Positions 53,701-64,000 of a stretch of DNA of 64,000 nt are shown piece by piece; the first letter of the stretch is position 1, and each line of letters opens with the position of its first letter. The DNA is taken from the NCBI GenBank assembly GCA_031213475.1, contig JARUPZ010000030.1, positions 5,697,661 through 5,761,660 on the forward strand, in the 5' to 3' direction. The notes below the pieces were generated by a model, which worked only from the letters and a program-made list of their open reading frames with translations, was not told where the DNA came from and did not search any database. This stretch comes from Nereocystis luetkeana (Eukaryota > Sar > Phaeophyceae > Laminariales > Laminariaceae). Both the position numbers and the translations under genes were made by a program.

Positions 53701-56551
53701 AAATGGAACAGATGTACCTTTTTTTGGCTTTTCCCCTAAACAATATGATACAACAACTAGCTAACGTTGACATGCACACATGGTTATCTCTTGCACACCT
53801 TGCAGCTGGGAGCAGGGCCAGGTACCGCTTTGGTGATGAGCCTGCTGGTTGTGATTGGGACCCTTCTTCCGCTCATAGAGGATCATGCGGACGACGCGGG
53901 CTCACCGGCGGCTCTGGTGACCATAGCTGGGCTGATGTTTGCCATCAGCGGGTTCGTGACATCAGGTTTGTGATGTCGAGAGCGCTCGCGGGTGTCTAGC
54001 ATAAGCCGGCGATCGTCGACCCTTGGAGGGGAGGCATCGATGGCGGACAACAAACCGAATCGCAAGCAAGGCCACTGCTGTAGGGGTGGTGCCTTATAAG
54101 GGTGGCGGCTAATTTCCTGAGCTCCTCACATGAGGAGCTCAACATCTCTCACCCGAAACATGACTTATTTAGATACTTGTTCCCTCAACCCGACGAACAG
54201 TTCTATGCGCTAGTCCTAAACCTAATACCAGGTAGACTATAAGTGAAAGTACCATACGAACCATGTATATGTAGCCGGTATAATAGTTGCTCACTCAAGG
54301 AGCTCAACCGATCAGGACATACATATTGCGACCAAAAACGGTATACCCCTACCGTGGGATGGGCCTTGCGGTAATTGCTCCATGCAGAATCACAGGATCA
54401 TCACGCCCTGTGCGCTTCGCTGACCGAATCTGGTATATGTATGTCACCATTTACGCTCGACACGCTACTCCTCCGTCAACTCTTTCTCACGGCGCGACGT
54501 TTCAGCGCAATCGTCCCGTATCAAGGCCCGCGCGATCGAGGCTTCCCGGAAGGGGCAAGTCAGCGGCGACGCGCAGATCGAACGCGATGCATCTTCTATC
54601 GTTACTGTGGCAGCCGACGCCTCTCCCAGCGCCGGCGGAAAAAAGGCGGGTCGTAACAATGACACGCAGAGTCCGCTCCACGAGAGTCCGTCGTCGTCCG
54701 AGGTCGAGAAAGGACTTCCATCTAGACCGCCGTTGGTGCTCTCTGAGAAACAGGGGGAGCCCAAAGCGAAGAGAAGCCATTTCACCGCAATAGCGGTGTG
54801 CGTGGCGGGAGCTGTCATGTCGTCCATGCTGCAGTTCGCGTTCGTTTACGGTGCGTTGCGCAGATTGCGGTCGACTCGGTTTTTGAGTGAAGTTTCCTTT
54901 CGGGTTTGGACCTGGTTCGGCCCTGACGAATGTACGGGCGGACATTGTCACGTATTTTATGCTATCCGATGTTTCCCCTGTAAGGTTCAGGCCCATGGAG
55001 TCTTCGTGGCGGCTGGCACCATCAGATCAAAGTAGTCTTGAAATTTGGTATCACAACATGCCCAAACGAAACGTTTTTTCGCAGTCGGCGTTGTATCATT
55101 GAGGCGTAAAAGAGGCGTTTTTCTCACACCAATGATGCCTGCAGTGCGATCTACAGCCGACTGCGTCGCTACTTCCGGTTCCGGTTGTACAATGTCTTCT
55201 GGGCCTTCTGGCCGCTCTTTCACTAATCGTTTTTTCACTAACAGTGCGTAACATTTAGGCACATCAAAAATTGCGACCGCAAGCGCTCCTCCTGATGGCG
55301 CGTTTGATGCATCTCCTTCTCGCGGTACAAGGTGCCAGAAGTGTGGTGACAGCGATGCCCCTGTGACTGACTCACGTTCCCGCAAATACATGCCTCTTCC
55401 TACAGGAGAACCGCTGATCACGCGAGCCGAGGACGAAGAAGGCGTGCCTGGTGTTGCCGCCCCCCTCGTCATCTGGCTCCTAGCGTTCTCCTTAGCGGCG
55501 GTGTGGAATATTTTTTACGCCGCGTACCTCCTGGGCAAAAACAAGACTTGGGGGCGGTACGCGTGGACGGGCGTGGCGGATTTCTTCCGAAAAATTTTGA
55601 ATGTAAGGAAGTTGAGGCAGCGTCTAATCCGAGCGTAGACGTGGGTGTGGTGCGGATGCACGCGAGGCATACTCTATCGTCACGCCTTACCGCAGTTGCC
55701 GCTCGTGACGAAGTTGTTGCTCTATGTGCCTGTGTGATCGAGCTCCACCGTAGGTCCCGTTGTCTCTTCTTGCTGCACACTACCCGCTTGTGAGCTCTCG
55801 CGCTCGTGGTCTTCGAGTTATATTGCTTTCAGCCAAACAACGTTCTCCTCTGTAGTGTACAGTAGGCAGGTGCTGGCGTGTCGTGTTTTCTCGCGATGTA
55901 GTGACATGGCAACCACCGTCTTCTCTGTGACCAATGGAGGACCTTTTCCTGCTGCCATCCCTCTCGGCAATATCGTGCCATCCCCTGTCATGCCTAACCC
56001 TGCTTCTTCGTGTACGCCAGGTGACGGTGATGAGTGTGTTCTTCGTGGGCCACATTCATCTCTACGGTCTCGCCCAGTACCTCTTTGGCGGCCTGGGACC
56101 CGTGGTCGCCTGGCCTTTGATCATGAGCTCTACGGTGAGACGGAGAGGCACGCAGACGCGTTGTTGCGCGGCTTGATTTACGAACTAACGATGCGCGGGG
56201 TGGCCTACCCTATTGGTTATAGCTTTACTGTAACCCTTGCCGCAACGAACATGAGGCGGCGGTATCCAATCTTCGGCATGTATTGGGCCACGGTCGTACG
56301 TGGGCCGTGGCGTTGCTTTTTTTCTTATACACCTGTCAACGATGTTTCTGTAGGATGCTCCGGAGTGCCTGCCTGACCCAATTTCTGCGCTAACTGCGCC
56401 CTGCATATAGGTGCTGAATGGGCAGCTGTGGAGCGTTTTCATGAAGGAGTGGGTCGGGGTGCCCAAGAAAGCGATGACCATCAACATCCTCTCGATATCC
56501 TTACTCGTTTCGGCCGTCACCATTATTGCTATCGCCGGCGCAGTGTTGTGA
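50718..56551 (+). CDS. RhaT-like sugar:proton symporter (DMT superfamily), 6 exons plus a candidate N-terminal exon
   Basis: RhaT is the bacterial L-rhamnose/H+ symporter of the drug/metabolite transporter superfamily; the substrate of this eukaryotic homologue is unknown. Exons: 52457-52646, 53806-53965, 54506-54850, 55406-55602, 56021-56134 and 56411-56551 (TGA), all phase-consistent. Family-like segments: ENVWLPFIVWSS, LGAGPGTALVMSLLVVIGTL, FTAIAVCVAGAVMSSMLQFA, NIFYAAYLLGKNKTW, YLFGGLGPVVAWPLIMSS, and a final hydrophobic helix. A charged Ser-rich loop (about 90 residues) in the third exon is an insertion. A candidate first exon ends at 50815 (phase 2, SFQGVGIPSR, like the family's N-terminal loop), but its start codon is unresolved (GTG at 50718). 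The intron after 52646 appears to be GC-AG. About 410 residues in all. Confidence 0.75.
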
Positions 56552-58360
56552 CGCCTCATTTTTTCCCAATGGTGCAAGTTTTCCGCGTGAGAAGCCCGGG
56601 GGTTCTGGCCTCAGAAGGGGTGTGGCGGAAACGCTTGCGTGTGTAGAGACGGGACCGCGAAGTGTTTCTCAGGGTTGAACTCCGCGATGATGTGAGGCCG
56701 ACTATGCGTACCAGGTTCACCGTGTGCGCGTCCTCCCGCGCCCTTTTATCCGGTTTGGGTCTTCCCCTTCACTGCATGTATGTATGGCTTCAAATCACGT
56801 ATTAATAGTTGGAAGCGACGCAGTGCTTTGGTTTGGCTCGAGACAAGGAAGTACAGTCAATGGATACTCTATATGTGTGCTGCGGGCAAGCTATGCAGCT
56901 GTGCCGACTGCATCTTGAGAGTGGCGGGGTCAGTCGGGGTGAGAAGTTAGATGAGTGAGTAGCGAAGACAAACACGCTCGCCGTGTGTTTTATGAAACCT
57001 TTTATCAGATGTTTTTTATCGTTTGTGCACGAGGAAGGCGCCATTAGATGTGGTATTCAAAAGGCACCTTTCGGCGTCTTTTTTAAGAGCCATACTGGTA
57101 GTTCGCTTTGGGGTTTAAGAGTCGCATTTCGATGTTGGCATGCCCTCGTGTAAGAGAGTACAGTGGACATTTTACGCCCTTTCGCGAGTCGGGGTCGGCT
57201 GGGAAGGGGCGAGAGGTGCGTTGCTATATACGACGACGGTTCGAGGTTAATTCTAGAATACCTTCGTTTCCGCTGTGCTAGCCAATTTGCGTGCATTGAT
57301 ATTTTCTACCTGGGCGAAGACATGGCAAGCAGTACATTAGGACATTGTAGTACAGCAACATAGTTACCCCGGTGTGACGGCAATTTTTTAGCTGGTTGGT
57401 CTTGCTCGCCGCTTGTGCCGGGGACGATTTTGGAATTTCTTTCGGTAGTGCAACTACAAGCGAAAGCTCATTAACTCGAGGCAGCGTCACCAACGCATGT
57501 GTCAGTTGTGTCAAACGAACGATCGCCTGGCTGATTTAGAACAAGGTTCACAAGAATGAAGACCCCGGAGTTTTTTGTACGTGACATGGGCAGGCGTGCA
57601 ATTACTCCCATACCGCACTGCTCTCCTCTTGTAGCGACCAGTAGTGGTCTCCAACGTGGTGGGATTGGCTGAAGCAAGCTATGAGGTATGGCAAATGTGG
57701 GAGAAATCGAGACAGATGGCGTCCTCCGGCGTTGCCTGCGTGAGGTATTCCGCACTCTTGTGGTCCTCTTCAGGCGCCCCCTCCGCATGTCCACCGCCAG
57801 GGCTGGTCGCCTCCCCCCATGCGAAGTTGAAACCTCCTCGATGGGAGCTTTCACCGCATATCAATGCGGCGGAAAACCGACCGTGGTGGGTGCACTGATC
57901 ACACCGCGCATGCATGTGTCGCGAGGACCCCGAGTAGCAATAACTTTAAAAACAATTAACCGCGCAGCATGATCTAAATCACGCTGCATTTGTCCGTAAA
58001 CCAACATCACCCCTGTGTGGTGTGCCTCTTCGCCAAACGCAAGAGGACAGCGGCGCTTTCCCGACGAATAGCGTCATTAAGCATCCTGAGACTGTTCCAT
58101 AAACTGACCACGAAGCGCGCGGCAAACGTCTGCGTGTGGCTTGATGCGAAAGTCGGCCCCTATTCTTCAAAATGCTAAAACTTGCCTTGCGAAAAGACAG
58201 CGCGCCAACAACACACCAGTACTAGCTCAACAAAGCGCCGACCACTCCCAAACAATGCGTTCGCAGTTGCCTACCAGGTATGTCCCCATGTCCTATTGTG
58301 AGTGGTAAAACATCGGAGTACTCCCCACACTGCGCAAGACGCTACTGGTGGCCAACTTCT
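56552..58360. other. Intergenic stretch between converging genes
   Basis: 1.8 kb between the stop of the RhaT-like gene (plus) and the stop of the SLC10A7-like gene (minus). Open frames at 57471-57972 exist on both strands, but no splice-linked or family-matching segment was found. Confidence 0.5.
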
Positions 58361-61202
58361 TCAACTCCCGGCCACGGCTGCGGCCTTTTCTCTAGTCTCT
58401 GCCCTCGACCTCAGCCATGGGGCAAGAGCGCTCCCGAGTATCAACTCCAAGGGGTGAAACAGCAACAGAGGGGTCGCCAACATGCCAAGATTCGGGTGTC
58501 CCTCAAAGAGTGCCTTCTCGTGTAGGAAACGGCAGCGGTGGGTGGGTAGTGGGTGGGTCTGAGGGTTTGCGGGCTTGAGGTTTTCACTCAGATTTTGCGT
58601 GCCACAGGCATTCTGGTCAGTGTTGAAACGAGGACTATATTTGTAGGAAGCGACCATAAGCATTGGACTATTCGAATTTTCCGGCGTGATTGAGATGCCA
58701 CTTCAGCGCGAGATTGGTGTGTCCTTGTCATGCATGTAAACAACCGGGAGCAAGGGCTTGACCAGCCGCATGCGGCATACAAGTTACAGTTGGTTCACAG
58801 GAAGATCCCCCCAGAACTACACATCCTCTGGCATGGGAGCAGCTGTACACAAGCACCAGCGACTCAACAGTGCATCGTCAAGTCATACCTTAATGAGCGG
58901 TATCCCGAATGCGAGAGTCTTGTGCGATCCACAGAACATCACCGCGATGCGATCTCGCTCCGAGAGCTTTTAGTCGGGGGGTGCAGCACGCAAAAGACGA
59001 AAGAAGGGGGGCTGCCGCGGCTTAGAAAATACACATCTAGCCTATCCAAGGCGGGAGCGTTCAATGGCGAACTTTGTGGAAGCTTGACGAAAGAGCAATT
59101 CCATCGGTCTGAGATCGATGAGCGACCACATCTCATGACATTCCAACAAAACCGCAGCTTCACCTTCAAGAACGGCATGCGCGATAGCGCGTCCAGCGAC
59201 GCGATGCTCAAAATATGGACCACGGGTAACAAGGCCATCAGCAACAACACGCCACCTCCTCCGCCGCCGCCAGATAAGGTTCCGCCAGCGGCCGCGGCTG
59301 TTTGCGTCATGTAAGGCAGACAACAGGAGGGGTTACTGGACGGCGAATGCTGTAGACACACTATGATAGCTTGGCACTCTTCCTTTGATACATCGTGCAC
59401 GAATAAAATACTTCGTCAAAAGCGGAAACAAGCTGGGGCTATATCGGTATGCGTCCTACATCATAGCGGCATATGGCTTGCGGGATCGATACAAATCATT
59501 ACGGGCAGTATTCCCCTCCTCTCTTTCCGTCTGAGCATCCTTCACCTGCGCGGCCCGCGAACGTATCGCAAAATGTCGTGTAGATAATGCTTAATAGCAC
59601 GCACTCCGACAAGCGCGAAACCACCTTCGGCTTGCGCTCGTGCAGCTTGCGCAGGGGCGTGAAACGCCCGAGTTGACCCAGCGCCAGAGGTAGAACCACC
59701 TTTCACGTGGCAATTGAGAGGTGAGGGGCGAAGGGGTGAGGGCGAGGGGGGTGCTCTTGGTGCCAGCAGAGGCAACTTCCGGTAGCCTCTAGGGGCCGAC
59801 TTCGAAACTCAAAAAGGGCGACTGAATGTCTCGTTTTCGTGGCTGCACGCAGCGCAGGGTGCTACCCAGGTCGTCGACTCTACACGGATGAAAAAGATAA
59901 AAGCAACATCGCGGTGTATGTACGTCGGAAGAGGAGGGTGGTATGTATGAGCACGCACGCAACGGGTTTAACGTAAAAATGAGTGCCGACAGCGTTTGCG
60001 CCGATAATGCTAAGAACGTCGCACCTTGACTCCGAGCTTTCTAAACGTTGCTAGCAGGGACGGATTCATGTCCAAGCGGCGGCCGATAAGAAGCAGCAGT
60101 AACGCAGGGGTAACGATTACCCCCAACAGGTTGCCCAGCACGGCGTTGAATGCTGCAGCTGCCGTGTTGCCTGTAGGGGGAACAAAGGCACAAACGATAC
60201 GACACGCGTGCATCAAACTCGGCCAGAAATACTCATTCCTCAGAGGCAAAACCAGAGTAGAGGCTTGAAGCTGCAACCGCTGAGCGTAAGGTCAGGCCAC
60301 TAGGCATCACGGTCGCATCGGACATCGAACGCAGACGCGGAATCACGTCTAAATATACAGTAGAAGAATAACTTAGCGCGTGCATCAAAGCGCAACATCG
60401 ATCATTTGTCAAAACCCACGGGGTCCGCTTGGGCCTTCTGGCCTTTTATTCGGTGAATCTGCGTCACACACCTTCGGCGCTTTGCGTCAAGATGACGCAC
60501 ATGTTCACCGTCGTCGGAAGAGCCATCTGCGGCAAGAAAAAGGGACGTTTTGGGGTGGAGCGGATGACGTGGCGAAAAGCGAGCAAGATACAGTAGTACC
60601 TCGTGCGCGAATGCTTACAGCCAGGCAAGGACCAAATAATGGCACGACTCGCGGGCAAGCCCTACATTCGCTGCCGGAGAAAGCGCTGTTTGCGGCTGAT
60701 GCCGGAATGGACGATCACCGCCGCTTGGGGAGAAAAAAACAGCAACAGCCGTGTTCTCCCGCGGTCACCGAAGATCGCGCACAGGAGAGTATAAGGGGTG
60801 CATCCGGTGATTTGACTACACGCCAGGCACCCATCCAGCGATGCAACAAGAAACATGCAATGGGACGCGTGCACACCACGTGCAAATGGCGGCCACAACC
60901 GTGCCTGTCCCATCCCACGTTCGGAAAAAACAGAAGGAGACCCTACTGCATGATAAGCCGCCTTTCACCCCGGCACATGTTGCACCATAACGGTCGCCCA
61001 CTCACCAAAATCAGCACACCGTCTGCGAGAGCGGGGTTCATGCCGCCGGCAGCTAGAAGTCGCGCCAGTCCCATCCCTACCGCGGGAAGCACTCCAAGCG
61101 AGAAAGCCTGGATCAGCACATTGAGCCGCACGTTTAGGGCGGCACCCGCAAGCTCCCCCAGCTTTATGGTGAGCCCAACCAGAAAAAATACGAAGGACAC
61201 GC
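58361..61202 (-). CDS. SLC10A7: SLC10A7/Rch1-like carrier, 7 exons found, N-terminus missing
   Basis: SLC10A7 (yeast Rch1) proteins are ten-helix membrane carriers of the bile-acid/sodium symporter fold, acting at the plasma membrane or Golgi and linked to calcium homeostasis and glycosylation. Exons on the minus strand: 61202-61006, 60526-60472, 60170-60025, 59699-59546, 59297-59164, 58966-58889 and 58513-58361 (stop). Every junction is GT-AG and phase-consistent. Landmarks: FFLVGLTIKLGEL, LPTTVNMCVILTQSAEG, GNTAAAAFNAVLGNLLG, TPALLLLLIG, CVLLSIIYTTFCDTF, VMFCGSHKTLAFGIPLIK and TPLLLFHPLELILGSALAPW. The first exon in the list starts in phase 1, so an upstream exon with the first helix is missing. 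A Gly-rich run in the fifth listed exon is specific to this copy. Confidence 0.88.
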
Positions 61203-62161
61203 CTTCAAGGTTATCGAACGAAGACATGCGATAGTCGAACGGACGCAGATATGCGACAGTTAAGAGAGAAAGGACATGATATTCGGGATCCGGCGGAATC
61301 TTGTACCGTACCCGGTGGGTATGCGGTACTTCTGCAGATGTAGTTGTATCGGTCTCGCGGCCGGGGTCGGACGATGAGGCGACGGGTGTGACGCGAGAGC
61401 AGTTGTAGCTACGCCAGTAGCGACGGTTTCGGATTCCAGGTACTAGGTAGCATCTAGCGTATGCCTGATCCCTAACGCCAAAGTCGGTGATAGCACGCTG
61501 CAAAGCACTGTAGTACCGATACGATACGGCGCCGCCTAAATGTCCCGATACGAAACCCAAGTGAATTGTGTTTGTTGGAAGCGGACCGCGGAATCTACTA
61601 CAGTATTGATGGACCAATTGGGCTTGGTCAGGCTCCCACTGTTTGGCCCTAGAGGCTAAACGCTGCACTCCTGACGAATAAAGTGGGGAGCGGCATCTCG
61701 TTCTCGGTTCTATTTCCCTCTACTACTGTCTGTACCACAGTGATCCCGTGTTGAGAGGTTGGTCATGGACCTCTCCAACAGTTGTCAAAACGGCAGTTTT
61801 CCGTGTATCCCCGGATAAAGACTCACGTGTATGAAGGAGTACTGCACAGCTGCACAGTAATCCACAGGTCGTGGACCTCCCAGAGAGGTCTGTAGATATA
61901 CGTACATACCAGTAGTGACGAAGCTACCATTGCACCGTAAAGTACGGTCCTCGACCCGAACTCTCCCCCCTAAAGGTCGCCTGCCACCCCAAGATGTACG
62001 TTTGGAGCTGTAGCGGACACGCGGTTGCGTGTCTCGAGTAAATCATGCTTCCTCTCCTTGTTCCAGACATTGTCATATCTCTCCTTTCTCCGCCTAATGT
62101 TTTACGCGTTGTGACAGGAGGTAGCGGGGCTTTCCGTTCGCCTCCCGCCCTGCTCTAGTGC

Positions 62162-62650
62162 CTAGAAAAACACCACGGCGGCTCTGAAAAGACTGCTGCC
62201 ACTGTTGGTCGCAAATGCGTAGAACGCCTCTCGGCACAAGCGTTGCTTTCCGTCCATGTATAGATACTCAGACACCCCTGGGTGCTCCTCGGGCAAGCCT
62301 GTAGTCCCTATGTACACCCATCGCATGCGCGGAGGAGACGCTGTCAGGGACGCGCGTAGTGCCAGCGACGTCAACAAAAGCGTCGTGTTGTGCGTCCGGC
62401 GTTGCGGTTTGCAGTATGAAAGCGCGAGCACGTACAATCGGGTGCGCGTTCGCGCAGGGAGAGCAGTAACTACTGTAACGGCCGGACTGGAACGGAGCCA
62501 GGGTACTATTTTGAGTTGGGCATCGGGGTTACCGATGGGCACTCGAACGTTCTGGGTAGATTCCAAACTAAGTGCAGCTGCCGTAGATAGGCTCCATCCC
62601 CGTACGTGCGACCACCCACTGGTTGTGCTCGGACCACGAAGGAGATCCAT
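62162..62650 (-). CDS. Open reading frame of uncertain status, 162 codons
   Basis: I do not recognise it. The frame begins at 62650 (its first codon is not confirmed as a start) and ends at 62162 in ...SSLFRAAVVFF. The last 60 residues (MRWVYIGTTGLPEEHPGVSE, LYMDGKQRLCREAFYAFATN) look protein-like. A frame of 149 codons is open over the same bases on the plus strand, so this could be chance in GC-rich DNA. It lies upstream of the SLC10A7-like gene on the same strand, but shows no transmembrane helix that would make it the missing first exon. Confidence 0.2.
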   Translation of the reverse strand: MDLLRGPSTTSGWSHVRGWSLSTAAALSLESTQNVRVPIGNPDAQLKIVPWLRSSPAVTVVTALPARTRTRLYVLALSYCKPQRRTHNTTLLLTSLALRASLTASPPRMRWVYIGTTGLPEEHPGVSEYLYMDGKQRLCREAFYAFATNSGSSLFRAAVVFF

Positions 62651-63022
62651 CGCAGATCAGGGAGTTTTACGTATGGCTGATAAAATTTTCAGAGCAGGGT
62701 CCTAATCTCCGGAGCGGGATGTAAGAAGTTGTACTTCGCCATCGCAATTTATTTCGGCGATGTTTCCCAAGCATCTGGCCCACCGTTGCCACTCCACGTC
62801 AGCACAATAGCATGCATCTGTGTTTGCGTGTGAACATATTGAGCCATGCCCCTGGCCATCCCCGTCTAACTGTGCAAGACCTGTCAATGCCTAAATTGAG
62901 TATCCAACACGCTAGCGTGGCGATTACCTACTAGAGCAGCAGTATTTTGGGCAGCCCTATGGGGCGGCGCTTCCTTCAGATACGTCTGGCAGCGAGCCCA
63001 AAGCGACGCGCTGCTAGCCGAG

Positions 63023-63684
63023 TCAAGTCGAAGGTATGTGGCTAGAAGGAGACGACGTTGGAGGTGTCAGCAGCCGTGCCATTGTCGCGGTAGGAAGCCC
63101 AACCAGGTGCGCCCCATGGAATTTCTCAATCTCGCCCAGCGTTGCCTTAATCCCGTCCCTCGAAGCAAACCGGAAAAATATTAAATACTTTTCATGTGGA
63201 GGAGTCAGATATTGGCATACATTTCGTCACTTGGTTCCCTACACGTCACAAGGGAGACGAATGACCCTATGGTGGTGTGAGACATAGACGCGTCCCGTGA
63301 GGAGTTGATGAAGAGGCATACGCCAGCATCTAGGTAACCGAGCGACGAACTATATTCTACCAACTTACTCCTCCGCATTAAAACTAATTCTTGTTTACCG
63401 TCACATGTGGGTGGGTGGGATTGGGTCAGCGCTGGACGGGATTGAGGAATTCCATGGGACGTACTAGTTTGGGCTTCCCGCCATGACGATGGCGCAGCAG
63501 CCTACACCTTCAGCGTTGTCTCTATCTCCTTCTTTCTCTCTGCCTAGGACCCCCGCCGCGGTTAGCAGCGCGCCCCTCTGCGCGCGGATAACTCACCCGC
63601 TATTTATTTCCTTGATCTCTTCCATCATCGCGACGTTCTCCTCGCTGATCTCCTCGATACCAGACTTCTTGGTGTCAGATGTAT
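63023..63684 (-). CDS. 3' end of an unrecognised gene, last two exons
   Basis: Exons on the minus strand: 63684-63597 (acceptor TTCTTTAG, donor GTGAGT) and 63158-63023, ending in TGA, joined in phase 2. The visible protein reads TSDTKKSGIEEISEENVAMM, then EEIKEINSG, then DGIKATLGEIEKFHGAHL and a Pro/Ser/Thr tail. It is acidic, probably helical, with no family I can name. The 5' part lies beyond 63684, probably outside the window. The intron between the exons holds an inverted partial copy of the last exon (about 63426-63514). Confidence 0.45.
63426..63514 (+). repeat. Inverted partial copy of the neighbouring exon
   Basis: TCAGCGCTGGACGGGATTGA, GGAATTCCATGGGACG, TTGGGCTTCCCGCCATGACG and ATGGCGCAGCAGCCTACACC on the plus strand match the minus-strand exon 63158-63060 (GGCGAGATTGAG, AAATTCCATGGGGCGCAC, TTGGGCTTCCTACCGCGACA) at about three-quarters identity. 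The copy has a stop in the matching frame. Confidence 0.65.
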
Positions 63685-64000
63685 CTAAAGAAAACTAGAC
63701 CATGGGTACGGCAGAAGGATCCCGCTTAGTTCCCACCCCACAGGGCTGTCCGAAATGCTGCTGCCGGGAATCGCCACGCCAGCGTGTTGGATACTCCATT
63801 TAGGCGTTGACAGGTCTTACACAGTTGCACGGGTATGGCCAGGAGAATGGCTCAAGATGTTCACAAGGAAACACATAGGTCACGTGTCAAAGACCTGGAG
63901 CTACAGCGGGGGGGCAAATGCTTGATACAGTGCCCAATACGTCCCAACGGCGAACTACAATTCCACGCGCCCGACGTATCACGCAGCTTCATAGCTGAGT

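Noticed and set aside
58730..59314. 194-codon plus-strand frame starting with ATG
   Set aside because: It overlaps in antisense two SLC10A7-like exons (58966-58889 and 59297-59164) that match conserved membrane segments and are phase-linked.
60380..61234. 284-codon plus-strand frame
   Set aside because: It is antisense to SLC10A7-like exons 60526-60472 and 61202-61006; composition and content fit a shadow frame.
1..64000. CRISPR arrays, operons, ribosome-binding sites or viral structural genes
   Set aside because: No regularly spaced direct repeats with unique spacers were seen, and the gene structure is intron-rich and eukaryotic. Apart from the Copia element no virus-like coding region was recognised.

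Overview
This is eukaryotic nuclear DNA. Coding sequence occurs as short exons (about 55-1330 bp) bounded by GT-AG introns whose phases join correctly. Between the exons lie long stretches of AT- and repeat-rich non-coding DNA. The protein set (a TBC1D23-type golgin adaptor, a ZMYND12-type flagellar protein, an SLC10A7-type carrier and a RhaT-type sugar symporter), the Ala/Gly/Pro/Gln-rich insertions, a Copia retrotransposon and CCCTAA telomere-type repeats fit a flagellate-bearing multicellular alga. A brown alga or related stramenopile is my best guess; this is inference, not proof.

Layout. 1-5.5 kb holds repeats and homopolymer runs, with no gene I can support. 6.05-27.15 kb (minus strand) is one 11-exon gene for a TBC1D23 homologue with TBC, rhodanese and C-terminal PH-like domains. 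Its ninth intron (8518-16641) contains a 7.0-kb Copia LTR retrotransposon in the opposite orientation (8829-15845), with LTRs about 97% identical but a broken reading frame. 28.3 kb (plus) holds a small secreted/membrane protein gene. 30.4-36.2 kb (minus) is a 3-exon 2H-phosphoesterase gene. 36.4-40.2 kb (plus) is a ZMYND12 homologue with 7 exons. 42.4-45.5 kb (minus) is a basic, Lys/Ala/Pro-rich protein ending in a farnesylation-type CaaX box. 45.5-50.6 kb is repeat-rich: tRNA-derived SINE-like elements, foldback MITEs, and a terminal-inverted-repeat element carrying telomeric repeats. 50.7-56.55 kb (plus) is a RhaT-like transporter with one apparent GC-AG intron. 58.36-61.2 kb (minus) is an SLC10A7-type carrier lacking an identified first exon. 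63.0-63.7 kb (minus) is the 3' end of an unrecognised gene.

The genes do not form an operon and share no obvious pathway. TBC1D23 and SLC10A7 homologues are both linked to the Golgi/endosome system, and ZMYND12 to the flagellar axoneme. Gene models were built by hand: each exon was checked for splice dinucleotides, reading phase and, where possible, protein-family fit. Family assignments rest on remembered family features, with no database search. No CRISPR, operon or prokaryotic signals were seen. Nothing here looks like a wholly new system. The most unusual gene is the CaaX-tailed basic protein, and the most unusual non-coding structures are the nested repeat at 46.4-47.3 kb and the inverted exon copy at 63.4 kb.
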